DNA from: Salmonella enterica subsp. enterica serovar Typhimurium str. LT2
Lineage (GTDB): Bacteria; Pseudomonadota; Gammaproteobacteria; Enterobacterales; Enterobacteriaceae
Direction: 5' to 3'
Assembly: GCF_000006945.2 (NCBI RefSeq)
Contig: NC_003197.2
Span: 2,046,001 to 2,110,000 of the forward strand
Length of the DNA stretch: 64,000 nucleotides
The position numbers and the translations under genes were made by a program. Positions 45,304 through 56,019 of this stretch are shown in pieces. The number at the start of each line of letters is the position of its first letter. The stretch's first letter is position 1. A model generated the notes under the pieces. That model was given only the letters and a program-made list of their open reading frames with translations. It was not told where the DNA came from and searched no databases.

Positions 45304-46758
45304 TTAGCGAAACGGTGGCTCATTAAACGTGCGTAATTTACGTGAGTGCAAACGATCACCTTCTGCGCGTAGTAAATCAATAGCACGAATACCAATTTGC
45401 AAATGTTCTGAAATAGCCCCCTCATAAAACCGGTTTGCCTGCCCGGGCAGTTTAATTTCACCGTGTAAAGGTTTGTCAGAAACACAAAGCAGCGTGCCGT
45501 AAGGCACGCGGAAGCGATAGCCCTGGGCTGCAATCGTCGCGCTCTCCATATCAATCGCGACCGCGCGGCTAAGGTTGAATCGCAGCGCCGATGCGGAATA
45601 ACGAAGCTCCCAGTTACGATCATCCGTGGTGACGACCGTTCCCGTGCGCAGTCGCTGTTTCACCTCTTCACCGGGCATTCCGCTAACCGCTTTGGTGGCG
45701 TCGTACAGCGCACGCTGTACTTCCGCAATGCTTGGAATAGGAATATCAGGCGGCAGAACGGCATCCAGCACATGATCATCGCGTAAGTAGGCATGGGCCA
45801 GCACATAATCACCAATCGCCTGACTTTCTCGTAACCCTCCACAGTGCCCAATCATAAGCCAGACGTCAGGCCGCAACACGGCCAAATGGTCGCAAATCGT
45901 TTTAGCATTTGAAGGGCCGACACCGATATTTACCAGCGTAATCCCCTGCCCATCTGCCGTTACCAGGTGCCAGGCGGGCATCTGATGCTTCTTCCAGGCC
46001 AGATCGGAAATAGCCTCTTCCGGCGCTTCCGTTTCTGCCGTGATCCAAATTCCGCCGGCACAGGAAAGCGCGATATAGGGACTGTCAGGATCAAGAATTT
46101 GGCTGCATCCCCAGCGCACAAACTCATCGACATAGCGGGTGTAGTTGGTAAACAAAACGAAGGGCTGAAAATGTTCAACCGGCGTACCGGTATAGTGCCG
46201 TAACCGGGCCAACGAGAAGTCAACACGACGCGCGTCGAAGTGCGATAGCGGATAGAATTCGCCGGGGTGGAACAGACCGTCTGCCGTCTCATCGCCAATC
46301 TGCGCCAGTTCTGTGGTAGGAAAATGGCGCGTTAGCCCGGCGCTCATAGAACGATCCAGCGTCAGAGCCGAGCCATCGATCACATAAGGATACGGGATCT
46401 CATGGTGCGAGGCCTCTACCGCAATATGCGCGCCATAATCATGGTAAACGAGGTTAAGCTGTTCCAGAAGATAAGCGCGAAATAGCGCAGGCCGCGTAAC
46501 GGTAGTGGTATAACAGCCGGGATGAGTAAAGCGTCCAAAAGCGCGTGTTTTAGGCGGGTTCGGTGTCGCGCCATCCCAGCTTACAGACAGCGAAGGATAA
46601 ACAAACAGTCCGTTAAGCCTGGCGTGGGGATCGGGCAGCGTACCGTTATCAACATAGTCAGCGATGGCTTCACGGAGCGCGTTAACCGACTGCTCGTATA
46701 GCTCCTCCAGGCGATCCAGCGCCTGCTCGGGCGTTAGGTTTGTGCCTTTATTTTCCAT
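45304..46758 (-). CDS. amn: AMP nucleosidase Amn
   Basis: This 484-residue enzyme splits AMP into adenine and ribose 5-phosphate, regulating AMP levels. The C-terminal nucleoside phosphorylase-like domain is clear (LVNIGVGPSNAKTICDHLAV, MIGHCGGLRESQ, VAIDMESATIAAQGY). I chose the ATG at 46758, after AAGGAG with 6-nt spacing; a 7-codon upstream extension lacks a ribosome site. It is a core gene and marks the E. coli-like order amn-yeeO here. Confidence 0.96.
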   Translation of the reverse strand: MENKGTNLTPEQALDRLEELYEQSVNALREAIADYVDNGTLPDPHARLNGLFVYPSLSVSWDGATPNPPKTRAFGRFTHPGCYTTTVTRPALFRAYLLEQLNLVYHDYGAHIAVEASHHEIPYPYVIDGSALTLDRSMSAGLTRHFPTTELAQIGDETADGLFHPGEFYPLSHFDARRVDFSLARLRHYTGTPVEHFQPFVLFTNYTRYVDEFVRWGCSQILDPDSPYIALSCAGGIWITAETEAPEEAISDLAWKKHQMPAWHLVTADGQGITLVNIGVGPSNAKTICDHLAVLRPDVWLMIGHCGGLRESQAIGDYVLAHAYLRDDHVLDAVLPPDIPIPSIAEVQRALYDATKAVSGMPGEEVKQRLRTGTVVTTDDRNWELRYSASALRFNLSRAVAIDMESATIAAQGYRFRVPYGTLLCVSDKPLHGEIKLPGQANRFYEGAISEHLQIGIRAIDLLRAEGDRLHSRKLRTFNEPPFR

Positions 46759-46953
46759 ATTATTCTCCTTAGCGTTCACAGGTGAGGCACGTCATTCGAT
46801 AGTATGACAGCAAAGGAGGAAACTAAAGGGGTTAGCGTAAGGGTGGCGACAGTAAACATGAACCCTTTAAAAAGAAAAGAGAACTATCTTAGCGCCACCA
46901 TCATCGCTCAAAAAGAAGGGTACTGGTACAGCCATTTGTTAAGTTCATTACAA

Positions 46954-47280
46954 TTAGTCATATAACCATTTCCCGGCTTTTGCTGACTCGATCAGCATGC
47001 TGATAGTGAAATCTGGGACGGGTACAGGTTCCGTTTTCTTGAACGGATGCCATGAAAAAGGGTGATTAGGAAAATAGGTTTCTATTCTGAAGTTACCTCG
47101 CTCGACATTGAGTTCCTCGAAGAATTTATTCATGAGATCTTCGGCTTCAAGTTCATCAATGCTCAGATCAGTATCAAGGTCAATCTCTGGTGTTAATTCC
47201 ACTTGCTTAATGTTGAAAAGATATGTGCCAGCATAAGGCCGTACAAGCTCGTAAACTTGCTGTTCAATATTGTCTACCAT
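46954..47280 (-). CDS. DUF1493-type acidic protein
   Basis: The 108-residue acidic protein (IDLDTDLSIDELEAEDLMNK) resembles DUF1493, a small acyl-carrier-protein-like family found in enterobacterial accessory islands; role unknown. It overlaps the preceding gene by 7 bp and so is co-translated with it. The strongly acidic composition contrasts with the basic partner. Confidence 0.7.
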   Translation of the reverse strand: MVDNIEQQVYELVRPYAGTYLFNIKQVELTPEIDLDTDLSIDELEAEDLMNKFFEELNVERGNFRIETYFPNHPFSWHPFKKTEPVPVPDFTISMLIESAKAGKWLYD

Positions 47281-47660
47281 AACTTATCATTGCCCCGAGC
47301 AATGGTATTGTAGTCGCGTATAGTGCAATATGTTATTTGTGACACATCTGCGGCAAGGATAATTTCCCCGATCAAAGGAATGGAACGTCCAACAAACGGC
47401 GCAATGTTACGAACCATAACACGTCTGGCTGTCCATGGGGTGTAACCGCCTAACCATGTCGGAAGGGATATTCCAAAGGGAAATTTTGACTTTTTAAACA
47501 CTGCACGTGCAGTCCTGGACGCGTATGATGTGCCTTTAGTCGCTCCAGCGGGTTTCGCCCTTGTCCAAAGATTATTACGACCTGATGCCAAAGCAACAAC
47601 AGCCCCGAAATCTGCAACACCAATCCCAAACTGGCTTGCGGTATTCTCACAAAAAATCAT
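47274..47660 (-). CDS. Basic accessory protein with C-terminal hydrophobic segment
   Basis: 128 residues, unrecognised. Residues 25-75 are rich in Lys/Arg and aromatic residues (WTRAKPAGATKGTSYASRTA). A hydrophobic stretch (IPLIGEIILAADVSQI, about 93-108) could enter a membrane. The ATG overlaps the stop of a 26-codon ORF in another frame (ATGA), which suggests either coupling or a frameshifted longer gene. It overlaps the DUF1493 gene by 7 bp. The basic/acidic pairing is like effector-immunity modules, but that is inference. Confidence 0.6.
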   Translation of the reverse strand: MIFCENTASQFGIGVADFGAVVALASGRNNLWTRAKPAGATKGTSYASRTARAVFKKSKFPFGISLPTWLGGYTPWTARRVMVRNIAPFVGRSIPLIGEIILAADVSQITYCTIRDYNTIARGNDKLW

Positions 47661-47737
47661 AACAGAAGTTCGGCAGCAGTCAGATTGGATTTTCCTGCAT
47701 AGAAGTATGTTCCATTTAGTTCTTCTACTGTATCCAT
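47657..47737 (-). other. 26-codon ORF overlapping the basic accessory gene
   Basis: MDTVEELNGTYFYAGKSNLT... ends at a TGA that overlaps the next start (ATGA). It may be the true N-terminus of the downstream protein separated by a frameshift, or a short leader. No ribosome site is evident. Confidence 0.4.
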
Positions 47738-47938
47738 TAGAAACTCTATAGTTACTATTTTGGTTTACTTATTGTACATCCTTGTTTCGAATGAAAGAAA
47801 TCAATCTTTTGGGAAAGAACGGATCAAGATCACTGGAAATATCTGAAATCAGATGAAAGAGACAGTCGCGATTCCCACCAGGGGCATCACCTGGCAAGCT
47901 TGTGTGATCGCTCCGTTTGAACCGAACACATCTATATG
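47738..47938. other. Intergenic, no gene seen
   Basis: About 200 bp of A+T-rich sequence upstream of the accessory pair. It likely holds their promoter. The 61-codon plus-strand ORF across it is antisense to the integrase remnant and is not supported. Confidence 0.4.
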
Positions 47939-47992
47939 TCAGCATACTGATACGGGTTTGATCTTGCGGATAGCGGTATCGGTTAATGCCAT
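47939..47992 (-). pseudogene. P4-type integrase start, truncated after 17 codons
   Basis: On the minus strand the ATG at 47992 opens MALTDTAIRKIKPVSVC and stops. The first 13 residues are the standard P4-like integrase N-terminus. It is directly downstream of the tRNA-Asn repeat copy B. Confidence 0.85.
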
Positions 47993-48233
47993 ACGTAGGG
48001 GCTCCATTTTCTCAGCGAACCGTGAAGCCTCCGATTAAGCCCCCAAAAACCATGGATGTCAAAAAACCCGGTAAACCCTCTCAGGTCAACCGGGTAAAGA
48101 TAATTTATTGTTTTTTAAACGTCTCCGGACTCACCAGGATATCCCGAAACTAAAATCTGGCTCCTCTGACTGGACTCGAACCAGTGACATACGGATTAAC
48201 AGTCCGCCGTTCTACCGACTGAACTACAGAGGA
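47973..48233 (-). repeat. tRNA-Asn / attachment-region repeat, copy B
   Basis: In the minus orientation: tRNA-Asn, then GATTTTAGTTTCGGGATATC, terminator, CATCCATGGTTTTTGGGG and the integrase start ATGGCATTAACCGATACCGC. Same order and nearly the same sequence as copy A at 38216, but inverted. Confidence 0.85.
48158..48233 (-). tRNA. asnW: tRNA-Asn (anticodon GUU), copy 3
   Basis: 76 nt with encoded CCA, identical to the other copies. Minus-strand position beside yeeO matches asnW of E. coli; the name rests on gene order only. Confidence 0.95.
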
Positions 48234-48373
48234 ATCGTGTGAACGGGGCGAATATTAACGAGGTGCCCCTGGCTTGTCAAAGCCTGTTTTCACAAAAAAA
48301 GTTCGTTTGCTGCTTTATTCCACACTTCGGTTAAAATTCACCGTTTCCTGATGATTTTCACAGCAAAAAGCGC

Positions 48374-49900
48374 TTACTCCCTCTTTACGCGCGGGTATCT
48401 CCACAGCCAGCGCCCGCTTATCAGACGCCAGTAAAACAGTGCGCCACGCACGGCCCAGTCAAGAAACATCCCCAGCCAAACCCCTACAACCCCCATACCC
48501 AGCACAATACCAAGCGTATACCCTGCCACAACGCGACAGCCCCACATCCCCAGCATCGATACCCACATCGCAAATCGCACATCGCGCGCGCCTTTAAAAC
48601 CCGACGGCAACACCCACGCGGCCGCCCAAATTGGCATAAAGGCAGCATTAAGCCAGAGCAGAACTTTCACTACCTCTTTTACGTCCTGCTCCTGGGTATA
48701 AAATGAGGCAAACAGACCCGCAAACGGCGCCGTCCCCCAGGCAATTGCCGTAAGTACGATAGTCGACATCCAGAATACATGGCGCAGTTGACGCTCTGCC
48801 TGACCAATTTGCCCGGTACCAAGACGCTTACCGGTGATAATAGTCGACGCCGAACCAAGGGCGTTACCCGGCAGGTTGATAAGCGCCGCCACGGAAAAGG
48901 CAATAAAGTTACCCGCAATAACGTTAGTGCCCATTCCGGCGACAAACATTTGCGTCAGTAGCTTGCCACCGTTGAACAGCACTGATTCAATGCTCGCCGG
49001 AATACCGATACCCATCACTTCCCAGATAATGCCGAAATTCAGCGGCTTCAGATAGCTTTTCAGCGGAATGCGCAGCGCCGGATTAAAACCAATCATCAGC
49101 ACCCAAATAATCGCTACCGCGCCGATGTAGCGCGAAATGGTTAATCCCAGCCCCGCGCCGGCAAAACCCAGCCCTTGCCAGGAGAAAGCCCCGTAAATCA
49201 GGATGCTGCTGATAATAATATTGAGAATGTTCATCCCGCCGTTAATCATCAACGGGATTTTCGTATTCCCTGCCCCACGCAGCGCGCCGCTACCGATTAG
49301 CGCAATTGCCGCAGCCGGATAACTCAGCACCGTCAGTTCAAGGTACGTTAACGCCAGCCCCTTTACTTCTGGCGTCGCCTCGCCTGCGACAATATTAATA
49401 ATTTCACTGCCGAAATAATGAATGACCACTGCCAGCACAACGGCAAATAGCGTCATAATCACCAGCGACTGGCGCGCCGCCGCCCTTGCGCGTCGCCTGT
49501 CGCGCTTGCCGAGGCTAAAGGCGACCACCACCGTAGTACCAAGATCGATAGCCGCAAAAAAAGCCATAATTACCATATTAAAACTGTCGGCAAGCCCCAC
49601 GCCCGCCATTGCTTCCTTGCCCAGCCAACTGACGAGAAAAGTACTGAGCACGCCCATTAGCAAAACACAGGTATTTTCCAGAAAAATAGGGATAGCAAGT
49701 GGGGTGATTTCACGCCAGAACAACACTTTGTAGCTCTTGCGTTTGGCATACCAGGGCGTACGGACGACAGCCTGGCGTAAGGCAGTGGAGACGTTCAAAA
49801 TGGACCTTAAAGAAGAGAGTTGAAACCACATTTCAATAATGAGCGAGAAATCGTAAGGCTGCAAAGCTTTTTGCAGAAAAAATGTCTGCAAATGCAACAA
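48374..49900 (-). CDS. yeeO: MATE-family exporter YeeO
   Basis: The 508-residue MATE (multidrug and toxin extrusion) transporter has about 12 membrane segments. In E. coli YeeO exports flavins and dipeptides. Core motifs include LAIPIFLENTCVLLMGVLST and GSGALRGAGNTKIPL. The first 60 residues are an atypical cytoplasmic leader; internal ATGs (for example MWFQLSSLRS at residue 24) are possible true starts. It is flanked by tRNA-Asn genes on both sides, as in E. coli. Confidence 0.92.
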   Translation of the reverse strand: MLHLQTFFLQKALQPYDFSLIIEMWFQLSSLRSILNVSTALRQAVVRTPWYAKRKSYKVLFWREITPLAIPIFLENTCVLLMGVLSTFLVSWLGKEAMAGVGLADSFNMVIMAFFAAIDLGTTVVVAFSLGKRDRRRARAAARQSLVIMTLFAVVLAVVIHYFGSEIINIVAGEATPEVKGLALTYLELTVLSYPAAAIALIGSGALRGAGNTKIPLMINGGMNILNIIISSILIYGAFSWQGLGFAGAGLGLTISRYIGAVAIIWVLMIGFNPALRIPLKSYLKPLNFGIIWEVMGIGIPASIESVLFNGGKLLTQMFVAGMGTNVIAGNFIAFSVAALINLPGNALGSASTIITGKRLGTGQIGQAERQLRHVFWMSTIVLTAIAWGTAPFAGLFASFYTQEQDVKEVVKVLLWLNAAFMPIWAAAWVLPSGFKGARDVRFAMWVSMLGMWGCRVVAGYTLGIVLGMGVVGVWLGMFLDWAVRGALFYWRLISGRWLWRYPRVKRE

Positions 49901-49990
49901 AGTGATGAGATAACCCGCAATCGAATCTGTAAGAGGTTAAATGGGGTTTGACAAAAATTTTTCCGCCGCTAATATACGACCCCACACGAT

Positions 49991-50066
49991 TCCTCTGTAG
50001 TTCAGTCGGTAGAACGGCGGACTGTTAATCCGTATGTCACTGGTTCGAGTCCAGTCAGAGGAGCCA
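49991..50066 (+). tRNA. asnU: tRNA-Asn (anticodon GUU), copy 4
   Basis: 76 nt, same sequence as the other three, CCA encoded. Plus-strand position after the yeeO start matches asnU; name by gene order. Confidence 0.95.
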
Positions 50067-50231
50067 GATTTTAGTTTCGGGACATCCCAGCGAGTCCAGA
50101 GACGTTTAAAAAAACAAGAACTTATCTTTACCCGGTTGACCTGATAAGGTCTACCGGGTTTCTTGACATCCATAGTTTTTAGGGGCCTAATCGGGGGCCT
50201 CACGGTTCGCTGAGAAAATGGAGCCCCTGCC
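49991..50231 (+). repeat. tRNA-Asn / attachment-region repeat, copy C
   Basis: tRNA-Asn, GATTTTAGTTTCGGGACATC, terminator ACCCGG...CCGGGTTTCTTG, CATCCATAGTTTTTAGGGG, and ATGGAGCCCCTGCC. Here the integrase start is replaced by a short ORF (from ATG at 50232, MTLTTNTDTPAHENQQ) that ends after 28 codons, within 30 bp of the erfK stop. Confidence 0.82.
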
Positions 50232-50292
50232 ATGACACTCACTACTAATACAGATACTCCAGCCCATGAAAACCAGCAATGCGACAGGATAT

Positions 50293-51222
50293 TTAAAGGC
50301 CAGGCCTGCCCGCGCTAATGTTGACCGGCATTCCGGAACGGCGCTCCAGCACCTCATTAACCCGCGAAGTATCAACGTCATCCCCTTTGATAAACGTGCG
50401 CAGCACTGGCGTAACGGGCAATGGAACTTTTTTGTCTGACTCAAATTCAGCACGGTTGCGAGAAAGCGGTTCGTGTACCTCCAGCCAACGACTGCCATCC
50501 GGCTCTACCGAAAATTTAACGGGCCTGTCGATAATCTGAACGCGGGTTCCTACAGGAACATGGTCGAATAAATATTTAATATCGTCATTGCGTAAACGGA
50601 TACAGCCCTGACTGACGCGAAGGCCAATGCCAAAGTTAGCGTTAGTGCCATGGATGGCATATAACCTGCCGATATATATTGCGTATAGCCCCATAGGGTT
50701 ATCCGGCCCCGCAGGCACCATCGCGGGCAGCGTTTTTCCCTCTTTAGCATATTCCCGACGCGTATTAGCCGTTGGCACCCAAACCGGGCCATCTTGTTTG
50801 CGTTCAACCGCAGTTACCCAGTTGCGCGGCGTTTCACGGCCAGCCTGACCAATACCAATAGGTAGCACCTCAACCGTATTCGTGCCTGCGGGATAATAAT
50901 AAAGGCGCATCTCGGCGACGTTTACCACAATACCTTCACGAACGGTGTCAGGCAGAATCAACTGCTGCGGCACCACCAGTGTGGAACCAGACTGAGGTAA
51001 AAACACATCCACGCCGGGATTCGCTTCAAGCATATTACTCAGCCCTTGACCGTAGCGGGCGGCAAATGACTCTAAGGGCTGAGTATTGTTCTGCGGTACG
51101 GCGATTGTGACAGGCTGTCCTACCAGACGACTGCCTTCGGGCGGCAACGGATAGCTTATAGCCAGCGAGAAATGGCTTACCAACAAGACGAAAAACGGAA
51201 AAAAAGGTGTGATACGACGCAT
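50293..51222 (-). CDS. erfK: L,D-transpeptidase ErfK (LdtA)
   Basis: The 309-residue periplasmic YkuD enzyme attaches Braun lipoprotein to peptidoglycan. A signal peptide (first about 23 residues, FFPFFVLLVSHFSLAIS), a LysM-like domain (about 38-90) and the catalytic motif HGTNANFG (H191) ... SQGCIRL (C207) are present. The start at the ATG at 51222 follows AAGGAAGG. The gene ends next to a tRNA-Asn repeat. Confidence 0.95.
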   Translation of the reverse strand: MRRITPFFPFFVLLVSHFSLAISYPLPPEGSRLVGQPVTIAVPQNNTQPLESFAARYGQGLSNMLEANPGVDVFLPQSGSTLVVPQQLILPDTVREGIVVNVAEMRLYYYPAGTNTVEVLPIGIGQAGRETPRNWVTAVERKQDGPVWVPTANTRREYAKEGKTLPAMVPAGPDNPMGLYAIYIGRLYAIHGTNANFGIGLRVSQGCIRLRNDDIKYLFDHVPVGTRVQIIDRPVKFSVEPDGSRWLEVHEPLSRNRAEFESDKKVPLPVTPVLRTFIKGDDVDTSRVNEVLERRSGMPVNISAGRPGL

Positions 51223-51299
51223 TATATCCCTTCCTTTGTCGCGGCAGGTGTGCGTTAAGTATAGCTTTTTTCTCACATGGCTGGTGTTGTGCGCCCGGG

Positions 51300-52370
51300 T
51301 TATGTTGCGTTTGCGTTCCCCTCCGGCAGGACAATATTACTGGCCGCCAACTCCCCCATGTTGTGGAACATGGCGCACGCGGCTTCCACGATCGGCATCG
51401 CCAGCGCCGCGCCGCTTCCTTCACCTAACCGCATCGCCATATGCAAATAGGGTTCCATAGACAAATGCGCGAGCGCGATGCGGGCGCCCTTTTCCGCCGA
51501 AAAGTGCGACGGGATCAGATAAGGTCTCACCGCAGGCGCAATCTGACAGGCCGCCAGCGCTGCCGAGTAGGAAAGAAAGCCATCCAGCAATACGGGTAAG
51601 CCACACCTTGCCGCGCCAAGCATCACGCCGGTCATCCCGACCAGATCAAAACCACCCACCTTCGACAACACATCAATGCCGTCGCGCGGATTGGGCTGAT
51701 TAATCGCAATCGCCCGCCGCACGACGTCCACTTTATTATCGATGCGGGAAGGCGGAAGATTCGCGCCAATCCCCACCACCTCTTTTGCATCACTTCCTGT
51801 AAAAACGCTGACCATCGCGGCGGCTGGCGTAGTGTTCGCCATTCCCAGCTCCCCTACGCCAAATAAGGTCACGCCGCGTTGCGCCAGGTCGCAGGTGTAG
51901 CGGGAAACCTCCAGCAAAAGCGCCTCAGCCTGCAAGCGACTCATCGCCGGGCCAACGGCAATATTTCCGCAGCCGCGCGCGACGCGCATATTAACTACGC
52001 CAGGAATAGGTTCGGCATCAATACCGACATCAATGACATGCACCTTCGCACCGGCCTGAGCGGCAAGCACGCATACGCCGGTTGTTCCCCGCGTCATATT
52101 CGCCGCCTGAATCGCCGTCACGATTTTGGGCGAAACCGCTACGCCTTCATCCCAGACGCCATGGTCGGCGCACATCACCAGCACCGCCTTTTCACCTACC
52201 TGCGGCGTACCGTTAAGACCCGGCATACCCGCGAGCTGAACGGCTAAGGTTTCCAGTCTGCCCAGGCTGCCCGGCGGTTTGAGCAGGCCGTCAATATGTT
52301 GCTGCGCACGCGCCATCGCCTCGGCGTCCGGCGCAGGAATGTCACGGAGTAAAGCGTGTAGTGTCTGCAT
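51300..52370 (-). CDS. cobT: Nicotinate-nucleotide:DMB phosphoribosyltransferase CobT
   Basis: The 356-residue enzyme makes alpha-ribazole phosphate from dimethylbenzimidazole and nicotinate mononucleotide, the lower-ligand branch of B12 synthesis. The conserved segments KPPGSLGRLE, MCADHGVW and GEGSGAALAM are present. The ATG at 52370 (MQTLHALLRD) is chosen over a longer frame from 52400. It is the last gene of the cob operon. Confidence 0.96.
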   Translation of the reverse strand: MQTLHALLRDIPAPDAEAMARAQQHIDGLLKPPGSLGRLETLAVQLAGMPGLNGTPQVGEKAVLVMCADHGVWDEGVAVSPKIVTAIQAANMTRGTTGVCVLAAQAGAKVHVIDVGIDAEPIPGVVNMRVARGCGNIAVGPAMSRLQAEALLLEVSRYTCDLAQRGVTLFGVGELGMANTTPAAAMVSVFTGSDAKEVVGIGANLPPSRIDNKVDVVRRAIAINQPNPRDGIDVLSKVGGFDLVGMTGVMLGAARCGLPVLLDGFLSYSAALAACQIAPAVRPYLIPSHFSAEKGARIALAHLSMEPYLHMAMRLGEGSGAALAMPIVEAACAMFHNMGELAASNIVLPEGNANAT

Positions 52371-52396
52371 AAGATGTCTCGTCCGTAATAATCGGC

Positions 52397-53678
<1,282 letters not shown>

Positions 53679-53682
<4 letters not shown>

Positions 53683-55199
53683 ACCGGCTCCTGATGTTGT
53701 TGCATGATGGTATAAATTTTATCAATATCAATATGTTGCCGCATCGCTTCCGCCAGCAGATCAAATTGCCGCGCTTTATGATCCGCATAACAAAAAGTCG
53801 TTTCCCACGGCGCAAGCCCCTTTCGCGCCCGTAACCCATTGACCACCGCACGGGTAAAGGCATCGCTGTCAAACAGGCCGTGAAGGTAAGTGCCAAACGC
53901 CAGTCCGTCGGCGGTGACCGCGCCATCCGCCACAGAGCATCCATTTTTCTGTAACGTCATGGCCGTACAGCATCCTTCCTGCAGCACCGTTTCCCCCATG
54001 TGAATTTCATAACCGCGTACCGGTAGCCCCGCCGCGGCAGCCAGCCAGCCGGGCAGCTCGCCTGACATTGTCGCGTTAACCTGCGTCGTGGTTTTATCCT
54101 GTGCAAAGCGAGTGATTGTATTAAGCAGCCCCAGGCCCGGCTGCGTACCCAGCCCCGACTCCACCTCATCCACAATGGTGTCGCCCAGCATCTGGTAGCC
54201 GCCGCAAATCCCCATCACCGGCACGCCCTGCCGATGTGTCTGCAATACCGCATCCGCCATCCCGCTTTCGCGCAGCCAGGCGAGGTCGCTCAGCGTATTC
54301 TTACTGCCCGGCAGGATCACCAGATCAACGTCAGTCAACGCTTCCGGGCGGCGAATATAGCGTATGCGCACATCCGGCTGCGCCGCCAGAGCGTTAAAAT
54401 CCGTAAAGTTAGAAATATGTGGCAGTTGCACAATGGCAATAGTGATATCACGGGGGGCGTTACCGCGATATTTATCGTTTTGCAGCGCGACGCCATCTTC
54501 ATCTTCCAGATCCACATCCAGCCACGGCATCACTCCCAGGACCGGGACGCCGGTAAGCGATTCGATTTGTTCGATACCGGAATAGAGTAGCGCCACGTCG
54601 CCGCGGAATTTGTTGATAATGACGCCCTTTACTCTGTCACGCTCCTGTTTATGCAGCAGCGCCAGCGTGCCATAAATAGCGGCGAATACGCCGCCCCGGT
54701 CGATATCCGCCACCAGAATAACCGGACACTGGGCCATTTCCGCCATTCCCATATTGACGATATCGCGATCGCGCAGATTGATTTCCGCCGGGCTTCCGGC
54801 GCCTTCCAGCACAATAACGTCATATTCCTGCGCCAGGCTGTTATAGACCGCAAGGATTTGCTCACGCAAACGCGGTTTATAGTCATGGTAACTAACCGCA
54901 TCCATATTGGTCGCCACTTTCCCCATCAGCACGACCTGCGCCTGGCGATCGCTGGTCGGTTTGAGCAGCACCGGGTTCATACGCACATCTGGCGTGATCC
55001 CCGCGGCTTCCGCCTGAAAAATTTGCGCCCGCCCCATCTCTTTACCATCCGGCGTAATACCAGAATTAAGCGCCATATTTTGCGATTTAAACGGCGCGGT
55101 ACGCAGACCATCCTGATAAAAAATGCGGCATAAACCCGCCGCCAGCACACTTTTGCCGACGTCGGATGCCGTCCCCTGCAACATAACTGCCTGCGTCAT
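53679..55199 (-). CDS. cbiP: Cobyric acid synthase CbiP
   Basis: This 506-residue glutamine-dependent amidotransferase amidates carboxylates b, d, e and g of adenosylcobyrinic acid a,c-diamide. It has an N-terminal DTBS-like ATPase with P-loop GTASDVGKS, and a C-terminal glutaminase domain with nucleophile Cys in GICGGYQMLG. The start at 55199 overlaps the cbiO stop (ATGA); the longer frame from 55220 lies inside cbiO. Confidence 0.96.
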
Positions 55200-56011
55200 G
55201 ACGCCTCCCTGAATGCGCACTTTTGCATTCGATGAAAAAACTCCGTTTCTGTTTTACACAGCGGCAGTCCCAGTTGAGTATGAAGTTTGACCAGCCAGGG
55301 CTGGGTTAGCCCCGCGTGTTCCATCGCTTCCGTACACGCGAAAACCTCGCCAGGCGCGCCATGCGTCAGGATCTGGCCCTGGCGTAATACGTATACGGCA
55401 TCGCTAATTTCATAAATAAGATCGATATCATGGCTGGATATAATGACATGATTGCCCTGCGCCACAATCCGCCTGATGATAGCAATCATCTGAGTGCGCC
55501 CTGCGGGATCGAGACCAGCAGTGGGTTCATCCAGCAATAGATAGCGCGCCTGTAGCACCAGCGCTCCGGCGATAGCCACACGTTTTTTTTGCCCATGACT
55601 CAAACACTGAATGGGCTGATGGCGAAAATGTTGGGCGTCAACCAGCGTTAGCGCCTCGTCGACGCGGCGCGTGATTTCCGCCTCCGGCACCCCCAAATTA
55701 CGTAAACTAAATGCAATATCGCTATCGATATCAGTATAAAAAATCTGCTGTTCAGGGTCCTGAAAAACCGTCGCAACTTGCTGGCGCAGCGCCAGTAGTC
55801 CGCGCTTGCTGTAATCCAGCGGTTTTCCCTGCCACAACACGGCCCCTTTTTGCGGACGCAACAAGCCGCTCAGGTTCATAAAAAGCGTAGACTTCCCACA
55901 GCCGTTCGCGCCCACCAAACCGGTAACAGGCGAAAGCGAAAAATCCATATTTAACCCTTTAAGTACCGGCTCATTCTGATAACGAAACCACAGGTCTGAA
56001 GTGGCAAGCAT
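55196..56011 (-). CDS. cbiO: Cobalt ECF transporter ATPase CbiO
   Basis: This 271-residue ABC ATPase powers cobalt uptake with CbiM, CbiN and CbiQ. Walker A GANGCGKST, signature LSHGQKKRVAIAGA, and Walker B YLLLDEPTAGLD are present. Overlaps cbiP. Confidence 0.96.
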   Translation of the reverse strand: MLATSDLWFRYQNEPVLKGLNMDFSLSPVTGLVGANGCGKSTLFMNLSGLLRPQKGAVLWQGKPLDYSKRGLLALRQQVATVFQDPEQQIFYTDIDSDIAFSLRNLGVPEAEITRRVDEALTLVDAQHFRHQPIQCLSHGQKKRVAIAGALVLQARYLLLDEPTAGLDPAGRTQMIAIIRRIVAQGNHVIISSHDIDLIYEISDAVYVLRQGQILTHGAPGEVFACTEAMEHAGLTQPWLVKLHTQLGLPLCKTETEFFHRMQKCAFREAS

Positions 56012-56019
56012 AATAGTCC

